Shown piece by piece: positions 44,626 through 51,201 of a stretch of 60,882 bases of DNA. A program made the translations under genes and the position numbers. This DNA comes from MWEH01 sp964392385 (GTDB taxonomy: Bacteria; Bacillota; Clostridia; Christensenellales; DTU072): contig CAYMPR010000005.1 of NCBI GenBank assembly GCA_964392385.1, positions 1 to 60,882 on the forward strand, given 5' to 3'. The notes beneath the pieces are model-generated. The model was given only the letters and a program-made list of their open reading frames with translations. It searched no databases and had not been told where the DNA came from. Numbering within the stretch: position 1 is the first letter of the stretch; each line of letters begins with the position of its first letter.

Positions 44626-45654
44626 ATGCACCTTGCATCATTAAGAGATTTTATTAATAGTGGTAATAATATATATTACACAATTGCTTTTATATTAATA
44701 GCGATATTAATGATTATTGCAATTATATCTTTGTTGGTTAATAAAAATAAAAATAAAAAGAAAAAATCTGCAGAAGAGACAAACTCTGAGGATATTTTGG
44801 AAAAACTTCGGCAAAAAGGTGGGGCACAAATAGAAAATAGCGATGCTAATTCCTCCGCCGAATCATCGGTAGACTGGGAGGCTGATCAAGCAGTTTTTGT
44901 ATTGCCCGATGAACTTATGGAAGATGACTTCAACTACGGAAGTGATGAAAAGAATGACTTGTTTAATAGAGTTGCAGGCTATAAACCAAGTGAAAATGAT
45001 GAAGAAGCTATGGGTAATGGCAAACTAGAGCCCAGAGCCTACGAGCCTGAAAAAGATTCTGACATAACCTCTATTATTATGACCCCGATCAAGGCAAAAG
45101 GTAAAAGCACTAGGCCATCAAAAACTCCCCTGCCACCCGAGCGGAAACAAAGTTCATTTGAAAATGATTTTATATATGACCCCAAAAGTGCATCTTCAAA
45201 CGGAATAGTACAAATATATGCAGATTCATCAGGGAAATATAGATTTAGGTTTAAGTCAAGTAATGGTCAAACGGTAGGACATTCTCAAGGCTATACCCAA
45301 AAGAATAGCTTAAAAGATGGCATAAATTCAGTAATTTTTAATGGCAGAAGTGCCGAGATTTCTGACACGACAAAAAAAGGTACCGTGCCAATAGTTGGAA
45401 GGGCAATTTTTGAGATTTATAATGATGAAGACAATAAATTTAGATTTAGACTATTAGCCTCAAACGGAAAAACTATTCTAGCGAGTCAAGGCTATACCCA
45501 AAAAAACAATTGCATTAATGCCATACAAGCAATTAGAGATATTATCTCATTACATACAATTAAAGATGATACACTAACAAAACAAAAAGAAATAGTTGTT
45601 GATGTGGAGCCATTCATTGAATCAATAAATAAAATTGAGAAAAATGACAAATAA
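44626..45654 (+). CDS. membrane-anchored protein with tandem DUF1508 (YegP-like) domains
   Basis: 342 residues. A membrane helix at 17-39 is followed by a lysine patch (NKNKNKKKKS), giving an N-out/C-in topology by the positive-inside rule. An acidic, low-complexity linker runs from 50 to 190. Two DUF1508 units follow (about 192-240 and 260-310), each with F(R/E)..S.NG..(V/I)..SQGYTQKN. Free YegP-like proteins are about 110 residues, so membrane anchoring through a long linker is unusual. The function of DUF1508 is not established. CGGAGG precedes the ATG. Confidence 0.82.
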   Translation: MHLASLRDFINSGNNIYYTIAFILIAILMIIAIISLLVNKNKNKKKKSAEETNSEDILEKLRQKGGAQIENSDANSSAESSVDWEADQAVFVLPDELMEDDFNYGSDEKNDLFNRVAGYKPSENDEEAMGNGKLEPRAYEPEKDSDITSIIMTPIKAKGKSTRPSKTPLPPERKQSSFENDFIYDPKSASSNGIVQIYADSSGKYRFRFKSSNGQTVGHSQGYTQKNSLKDGINSVIFNGRSAEISDTTKKGTVPIVGRAIFEIYNDEDNKFRFRLLASNGKTILASQGYTQKNNCINAIQAIRDIISLHTIKDDTLTKQKEIVVDVEPFIESINKIEKNDK

Positions 45655-45730
45655 GAAGTAAAGAACCTTCTTAAACCAATAATATTTATTCTTTCTTATC
45701 TTATCAAAAAAATTCGGTTTCTAATTTGTT

Positions 45731-45880
45731 TGTATTAGCATTAATTATCATCGATAACAGCTTTATTTTGTGATTAAGAATAGTTGGTATATCATAAGAC
45801 ATTAAGCATCTTGATTTTGTGATTTGGAGCAGTTAGCATTATCAACATCCTTTTAATAGTGCATTTTTGTATCCCGAGAA
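45731..45880 (+). repeat. three decayed 49-50-bp tandem units in a long spacer
   Basis: Units start near 45731, 45781 and 45830. Each runs (T/A)AG(C/T)..TAT.ATCA, then AGC, then ATTTTGTGATT or a decayed form. ATTTTGTGATT is at 45765 and 45814. The rest of the 439-base spacer (45655-46093) has no gene; it holds this array, a GC-rich hairpin and a promoter. I cannot trace the units to the upstream gene end. Confidence 0.65.
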
Positions 45881-46015
45881 ACAAGAGATAGATTTGTTGC
45901 TTTAGCCCATAATATGTATATTGTTTATCCTGATTGGCTAATTAGTTCATTACTCAACTTATATGCAGTATATCGAGATAAATATGCCTCAAAAAGCCTC
46001 GTTTTCCATTAAAAA

Positions 46016-46038
46016 ATGCATGCGCTTCGCGTGTGCGT
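46016..46038 (+). promoter_or_regulatory. GC-rich hairpin next to the -35 element; candidate operator
   Basis: ATGCATGCGC (46016-46025) pairs with GCGTGTGCGT (46029-46038) over ten positions with three G-T pairs and a TTC loop. It ends two bases before the -35 element at 46040. Position and GC-richness in an AT-rich spacer suggest protein binding or a topological element; this is inference. Confidence 0.45.
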
Positions 46039-46039
46039 A

Positions 46040-46068
46040 TTGACTTAATTAACCTAATAGAGTAAAAT
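46040..46068 (+). promoter_or_regulatory. promoter of the 2-hydroxyacid dehydrogenase gene
   Basis: TTGACT (46040-46045), a 17-base spacer and TAAAAT (46063-46068). Transcription would begin near 46075, leaving a short leader containing GGAGG. Confidence 0.72.
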
Positions 46069-46093
46069 TGCTAATGTGTATATTGGAGGCAAT

Positions 46094-47050
46094 TTGGATA
46101 TTGTAATTTTAGATGGATATTGTTTAAATCATGGCGACCTTAGTTGGAGTGATTTTGAGAAATTAGGTAAAGTTGTATATTTTGACAGAACTCCTTACGA
46201 CAAAATAGTAGAGAGAATGGGTACTTCTCCCATAATGATTACCAATAAGTGTAATGTGGACAAAGCACTCATTGATAATTTGCCGAATTTAAAATATATA
46301 GGTGTTTTAGCGACTGGATATAACAACGTTGATTTGGAGTACGCAGCTTTAAAAGGTATTACCGTAACTAATATTCCTACATATGGCACTGAAAGTGTAG
46401 TGCAAATGGTTTTTTCTATGCTTTTGGCTCTTTACACCGAGATTATTTATCATGTAGATAGTGTAAGGAAAAACGAATGGGTGACTTGTCCTGATTTTTG
46501 TTATTACAAGAATGGTCTGAAAGAGCTTTATGGCAAAACTATGGGGATTGTAGGTTACGGAAGAATTGGCTCAAGAGTTGGAGAAGTTGCACAGGCGTTT
46601 GGGATGAAAGTTGTTGCTTTTGATAATATAAAAAATAAGCCAGAAAGTGCTAATTTTAGATATGCACTTTCACTTGAGAACTTATTATCTTCTTCAGACA
46701 TAGTTTCTTTGAATTGCCCGCTTACAAAAGATAATGTAAAAATGATCAATAAAACAACTTTAAATCAAATGAAGAAAAATGCTGTTTTGATAAACACAGC
46801 TAGGGGTCCGTTAATCGATGAGGAAGAACTTGCAAGCGCATTAAACGAAGGTAAAATTGCTGGCGCCGCTCTTGATGTTTTAACAAAGGAGCCACCAGAA
46901 AAAAATAATCCGCTATTTAGAGCAAAAAACATTTTGATTACACCTCATATATCTTGGGCTACACACGAAGCAAGAGAAAGGCTTATGGGTATTGCAGCAG
47001 ACAACTTAAAACAATACTTATTGGGGAAATCAGTTAATAAAGTAAACTAA
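46094..47050 (+). CDS. D-isomer 2-hydroxyacid dehydrogenase
   Basis: NAD(P)-dependent oxidoreductase acting on a 2-keto/2-hydroxy acid such as glycerate, phosphoglycerate or lactate. The nucleotide-binding motif is GYGRIG (154-159). The catalytic triad R237 (NTARGPL), E266 and H285 (TPHISW) is complete. The start is TTG 46094, with GGAGG just upstream and the N-terminus MDIVILDGY, which resembles glycerate dehydrogenase-type members. The 318-residue length lacks the ACT domain of long phosphoglycerate dehydrogenases. Substrate is not certain. Confidence 0.88.
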   Translation: MDIVILDGYCLNHGDLSWSDFEKLGKVVYFDRTPYDKIVERMGTSPIMITNKCNVDKALIDNLPNLKYIGVLATGYNNVDLEYAALKGITVTNIPTYGTESVVQMVFSMLLALYTEIIYHVDSVRKNEWVTCPDFCYYKNGLKELYGKTMGIVGYGRIGSRVGEVAQAFGMKVVAFDNIKNKPESANFRYALSLENLLSSSDIVSLNCPLTKDNVKMINKTTLNQMKKNAVLINTARGPLIDEEELASALNEGKIAGAALDVLTKEPPEKNNPLFRAKNILITPHISWATHEARERLMGIAADNLKQYLLGKSVNKVN

Positions 47051-47088
47051 AATAATGTTGGGGGGAATCCCGTATAAAGGAAGTAAAA

Positions 47089-48600
47089 ATGGAAAGAATT
47101 GCAATTATAGACTTAGGCTCGAATTCAGCAAGAATAGTTATCGCACAAGTTAATGAAGGTGGATATTTTTCAGTCATAGATGAACTTAAAGAACCCGTAA
47201 GGCTCGCAAAAGGAATGGAGATTGATGGGTTTTTAAAGCCAATAAGAATGTCGCAAACTATTAAAACATTGTTAACTTTTAAAACTCTCTATGAAAGCCA
47301 TAATGTAGATAAGGTTTTTGCATATGGAACTGCAGCGGTAAGAACAGCAAAAAATCGCAACGCTTTTATTGAAGAAGTTGAAACAACTTGTGGCATTAAA
47401 ATACAAGTACTCTCACAAGAAGAAGAGGCGACATTTGTATATGAAGGTGTCATTAACTCGATGGAGATACCAAAGGGTTTAATAATTGATATTGGGGGTG
47501 GAAGCACAAAAATGATCTACTACAACCGTAGAGTTATGATTGCTCAAGATACGCTTCCATTTGGAGCTGTTACAATTACAGAAAAGTTTGCCCATATTGA
47601 GCAACCTGAGGCAAGAGCCCAGGCGATAGAAAATTATGTGGGGAATAGCCTTATGGAAATCCCATGGCTAAAAGATCTTGATGTAGAAACCCAATTAGTT
47701 GGTGTGGGAGGGTCTATTAGGAATCTTGGAAGAATTAGCAGAAAACTTAAAAACTATCCTTTAAACATGGCACATAATTATAATGTATCATTTGTTGAAT
47801 TTGATACTATTTATGATACGATTAAACCTTTATCGCTTGAAAAAATGGCGAGGATTAAAGGGCTATCAAGTGCAAGAGCTGACATTTTCCCAGCAGCATT
47901 ATCAATTATCCAAGCATTAAAGAAACAAACTCACTTTGAAGAAATTATTATTGGTGGTGCAGGACTTAGGGAAGGTGCGATGTTTAGATATTCTTGCCCT
48001 GGTATTGTCGAAAAGCCTATTGCTGATATTACTGGGCATAGTATTTATACTTTATTAAACAAATTCGATATGAACTTAACGCATGCAGAACATGTATATG
48101 ATTTATCGATGCAACTATTTAAACAATTAAAAGTGTTACATAAACTCCCTCGCCCATATATCAAGATTTTGCGTGTTGCTAGTATGTTGCATGATATAGG
48201 AACTAAATTCAAATTTTACGATCATCATAAACATTCCATGTATTTAGTTATGAATAGTAACCTTTATGGGATACCACAGAAAGACTTGGTAATGGCAAGC
48301 CTAGTCATTGGCTGCCACGAAAAAGAGAGCCTAGAAGAAATAGGCATGGAAAAATTCATAGCAATGCTAGATGAACAAGAGATAGAAGCAGTAAAGAAAT
48401 TGGGTGTTATTGTCAGAATCGCCGAATGTTTTGATAGAAGTCGTGGTGGACTAATTTCAGAAATAACCTGCGATGTATTAGGAGATAGTGTTATTTTGAA
48501 AACAAAAGCAAAAGGTGACATTACTCTTGAAATTAAAAATGCCATGAATGCATATCCAGACTTCAAAAGAGCATTTAAAAAGACGCTAGAAATTCTCTAA
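47089..48600 (+). CDS. ppx: exopolyphosphatase / pppGpp phosphatase (Ppx/GppA family)
   Basis: Hydrolyses terminal phosphate from polyphosphate or from pppGpp. The N-terminal ASKHA-type domain carries IDLGSNSARIVIAQV, a second phosphate loop (IDIGGGSTKMIYY) and GVGGSIRNLGRI. A C-terminal HD-like domain has LHDIGTKFKFYDHHKHSMYLV. At 503 residues it is the long Ppx type. AAGGA precedes the ATG. maf starts two bases after its stop. Confidence 0.9.
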   Translation: MERIAIIDLGSNSARIVIAQVNEGGYFSVIDELKEPVRLAKGMEIDGFLKPIRMSQTIKTLLTFKTLYESHNVDKVFAYGTAAVRTAKNRNAFIEEVETTCGIKIQVLSQEEEATFVYEGVINSMEIPKGLIIDIGGGSTKMIYYNRRVMIAQDTLPFGAVTITEKFAHIEQPEARAQAIENYVGNSLMEIPWLKDLDVETQLVGVGGSIRNLGRISRKLKNYPLNMAHNYNVSFVEFDTIYDTIKPLSLEKMARIKGLSSARADIFPAALSIIQALKKQTHFEEIIIGGAGLREGAMFRYSCPGIVEKPIADITGHSIYTLLNKFDMNLTHAEHVYDLSMQLFKQLKVLHKLPRPYIKILRVASMLHDIGTKFKFYDHHKHSMYLVMNSNLYGIPQKDLVMASLVIGCHEKESLEEIGMEKFIAMLDEQEIEAVKKLGVIVRIAECFDRSRGGLISEITCDVLGDSVILKTKAKGDITLEIKNAMNAYPDFKRAFKKTLEIL

Positions 48601-48602
48601 AT

Positions 48603-49157
48603 ATGAAGATTCTATTATCCTCCGCTTCCCCTAGAAGAAAAGAAATTTTAGCTAGTTTAATAGACAAATTTGAAGTAGAGTCATATGAGTCAAATGAAAA
48701 TTATACCGGCAATTCTCCCGAAGAGACTGTTATTGAGATTGCTAGACGAAAGCTTAATGCAGTGCATTGTCCAAAAAGATTTGACTGGATTATTGTTTGC
48801 GACACCTTAGTATTTTTAGATGGAAAATATTATGGGAAACCAGATTCTAGGCTAATGGCTGAAAATATGCTTAAAGAATTGTCTGGAAAAACGCATAAGG
48901 TAATTTCTGGATTAATTGTTTCTAGCGAAAATAAAAAAATCGAAGTTGCAATAAGTACCGATGTTACTTTTAAGACACTATCAAGTAAAGATATAAAATA
49001 TTATCTCGATAATTTCGTTTACATAGACAAGGCAGGCGCATATGCCATTCAAGATAATTTTTTAGTCGAAAAAATAAATGGGAGTTATTACAATGTAGTG
49101 GGTCTTCCTAAAGAAGAACTAGAAAAAATACTCAAAGAAATAGGAGTTATCCAATAA
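48603..49157 (+). CDS. maf: Maf-family nucleotide pyrophosphatase
   Basis: House-cleaning enzyme removing non-canonical or modified nucleotides. The signature ILLSSASPRRKEIL is at the start, with the catalytic aspartate in VCDTLVFLDGKYYGKP and the late AGAYAIQDNFLVEKINGSYYNVVGLP. Length (184) is typical. It is translationally coupled to ppx. In Bacillus maf lies just upstream of mreB; here an mreB-like gene also follows. Confidence 0.93.
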   Translation: MKILLSSASPRRKEILASLIDKFEVESYESNENYTGNSPEETVIEIARRKLNAVHCPKRFDWIIVCDTLVFLDGKYYGKPDSRLMAENMLKELSGKTHKVISGLIVSSENKKIEVAISTDVTFKTLSSKDIKYYLDNFVYIDKAGAYAIQDNFLVEKINGSYYNVVGLPKEELEKILKEIGVIQ

Positions 49158-49158
49158 G

Positions 49159-50151
49159 GTGAGAAACAATAATCGCTTTGTAATAGAACTTGGTTCTGCA
49201 AATGTATCTATTTATGGAGATTCTTTGATATTAAGGGCCCCAAATCTTGGCGTTGTAAGAAAAGGTCATGGACTTGAGCTAATCGCAGCAGGGTTCGATG
49301 CCTTACCGCTTATAAAAAACCTTCCAGAGCATAGTTTTATTGTAAGACCCGTTGAAGAGGGTGCTGTAGTCAATCCCGAGGCAATGAAGCTAATTTTAAA
49401 ACATTTCTTCTCTAAAAATTTACCTAAAAGTATTTTGGATAAATCTGAAGTTTATGTCTCTATTCCTAGCGGATTATCGATAGCTGAAAGAGAAACAATA
49501 GAAAGCTCAATAGTAAAAGCAGGGAAAAAGGATGTGACTCTTATTGAAAGCATATTATCTCTGTTGCCATATACAAACGGAAAAGCTAGTGTTGTAGCTA
49601 TCCTTGGCGCAGGAGTTGCTGACTTAGGAGTTATAGATAGGTCTGGGATAATTAATGCTGTTACAATAAATTTAGGCGGAGACAATATTAACGAGAAGAT
49701 TAAGGATACAATCCTTGAAAAGTTTAATCTAAAGATAGGATGGTCTAATGCAGAAAGAATAAAAAGAACCATTGGCACGTTGTACGAAAACGACACATCC
49801 GTAATGGAAATTGTGGGTCAAGACATTTTAGACCAACAGCTCAGAAAAATTGTTGTTAATGCTGAACAAATAAGACATTGTATTACTTTTGCTTACAAGC
49901 GATACGTTGAGATAATAGAGAGCATTCTTACCACAATTCCTATTAAAGCAATGGGTGAGGTTTCTGAAAATGGCTTGTATATAGCTGGCGGTGGAGCAGA
50001 CATGATAGGCGTTACTGACTTTTTCGCTAAATATCTAAAGTTACCAGTAAACTATATTGAAAAACCTGAAATAGCAGTGGTTAGTGGTATTGCATCAATC
50101 GTAAATGATAAGACTCTTAAATATCAATCAATTCTAGCAAATAAGAGATAG
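49159..50151 (+). CDS. divergent MreB-like actin homologue
   Basis: The overall layout is that of MreB, the rod-shape actin: IELGSANVSIYG (phosphate loop 1), RPVEEGAVVNPEAMKLILKHF, YVSIPSGLSIAERETIE, GGDNINEKIKDTI, GWSNAERIKRTIG and GLYIAGGGADMIG. Two ATP-binding sites are altered: the D of DLGTANT is E, and the canonical DIGGGTTE is replaced by AILGAGVADLG, losing the aspartate and two glycines. ATP hydrolysis may be impaired. Its place after maf is that of mreB, but mreC and mreD are missing. The start is GTG with AGGAG about 12 bases upstream, overlapping the end of maf. Length is 330. Confidence 0.82.
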   Translation: MRNNNRFVIELGSANVSIYGDSLILRAPNLGVVRKGHGLELIAAGFDALPLIKNLPEHSFIVRPVEEGAVVNPEAMKLILKHFFSKNLPKSILDKSEVYVSIPSGLSIAERETIESSIVKAGKKDVTLIESILSLLPYTNGKASVVAILGAGVADLGVIDRSGIINAVTINLGGDNINEKIKDTILEKFNLKIGWSNAERIKRTIGTLYENDTSVMEIVGQDILDQQLRKIVVNAEQIRHCITFAYKRYVEIIESILTTIPIKAMGEVSENGLYIAGGGADMIGVTDFFAKYLKLPVNYIEKPEIAVVSGIASIVNDKTLKYQSILANKR

Positions 50152-50255
50152 TGCCCAATAGAATAAATTAATTGAATGGAAAAATAGTTGTAAGATCAAA
50201 GACAAAAAGATAAAGCAGAATAATAGTTTATAGGGATAAATTAATTGTGGGACAT
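50145..50255 (+). repeat. possible tandem duplication in the spacer after the MreB-like gene
   Basis: ATAAATTAATTG occurs at 50163-50174 and 50236-50247, 73 bases apart, each preceded by an ATAG-containing stretch and followed by GG. The preceding ATAG may derive from the gene's stop codon region. Confidence 0.4.
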
Positions 50256-50333
50256 GAATCGCTAAAATGAACATATGCTTAATGGTTAAAATTTAGACCA
50301 CTCGACTTAAAAAACTTGGAGCAAGAGAAAAAT

Positions 50334-51077
50334 ATGAGAAAAGAGGAAATAAGAAAACAACTTTGGACTATTCCAAACATAATCACTTATTTTAGAATAA
50401 TATGCGTTCCTTTTTTTATTTGGTTTACAGTAGATAAAACAACATATATTAATTGGGGGAATTATTCCTATCCTATAATTGGCTTTATTATTATAGTTGT
50501 TGCTGCAACATCCGATTTGTTTGATGGGATGATTGCAAGAAAGTTTAATCAATCAACAGCTTTTGGTGCGGCCTTAGATCCTATAGCTGATAAGCTTATG
50601 CATGTGTCTGCACTACTCTGTTTAACAATAATAGGTTCTGTTCACTGGGCATTTATCGTTTTGTTGATGCTGAAAGAATTATCAATGATAATAGGTGGAT
50701 TAGTTTTAGTGAAATACAGCCAACCCATAAAAGCTAACTATGTAGGGAAAGTGGCTTCTGCATTACTATCTTTAGGCGTTTTTATGTCGTTTTTCCATGA
50801 ATTCTTTAAATACAAGGCTTTTTATGCTGATTGGATTGTAATAGGAATTGCGATTATAATCACATATGTTGCTTTTGCAGGGTACTTAAAGCAGGCAATT
50901 CCAGTTTTTAAAATCACGTTAAAAGCCCTAAAAGAAGGTAAAGACCCCAACGATGTTTTTGAAAAAATTAAACAAGATGAAGAGCAGAGAAACTGCGAGT
51001 TAGAAGGAAAAAAGTTCGAATCAAAAACTGAAGAACCATCATATCCTGATTCGGCTGAAAATAAAGAAGAGAAATAA
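50334..51077 (+). CDS. pgsA: CDP-diacylglycerol-glycerol-3-phosphate 3-phosphatidyltransferase
   Basis: Membrane enzyme making phosphatidylglycerol phosphate. The CDP-alcohol transferase motif DLFDGMIARKFNQSTAFGAALDPIADKL has all aspartates, the AR pair and the glycine in place. Several membrane helices surround it. A charged tail of about 45 residues at the C-terminus extends beyond the usual 180-200. I chose ATG 50334 (MRKEEIRKQLWTIPNIITYFRI) over an upstream TTG at 50316 that overlaps the GGAG site. Confidence 0.9.
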   Translation: MRKEEIRKQLWTIPNIITYFRIICVPFFIWFTVDKTTYINWGNYSYPIIGFIIIVVAATSDLFDGMIARKFNQSTAFGAALDPIADKLMHVSALLCLTIIGSVHWAFIVLLMLKELSMIIGGLVLVKYSQPIKANYVGKVASALLSLGVFMSFFHEFFKYKAFYADWIVIGIAIIITYVAFAGYLKQAIPVFKITLKALKEGKDPNDVFEKIKQDEEQRNCELEGKKFESKTEEPSYPDSAENKEEK

Positions 51078-51113
51078 GTTATTCTATATGTAAATCAATA
51101 CGGACCTAGTCAT

Positions 51114-51150
51114 AAAGGATCTAAACAAATAAAAAACTTTTAGATTCTTT
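51114..51150 (+). terminator. weak candidate terminator after pgsA
   Basis: AAAGGATCTAAA (51114-51125) pairs with TTTAGATTCTTT (51139-51150) over 12 positions with one G-T pair and a 13-base loop. The stem is AT-rich and no clean T tract follows. Confidence 0.35.
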
Positions 51151-51201
51151 ATTATTATCAAGATAAAAATAGAGCAATTCTCATATAGACGGAGGAAGAT
51201 A

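Noticed and set aside
45655..45685. AAGAAG/CTTCTT inverted repeat as a terminator of the DUF1508 gene
   Set aside because: Only six AT-rich pairs and no T tract.
51078..51201. T-box riboswitch before valS
   Set aside because: The spacer is only 124 bases and lacks the T-box consensus.
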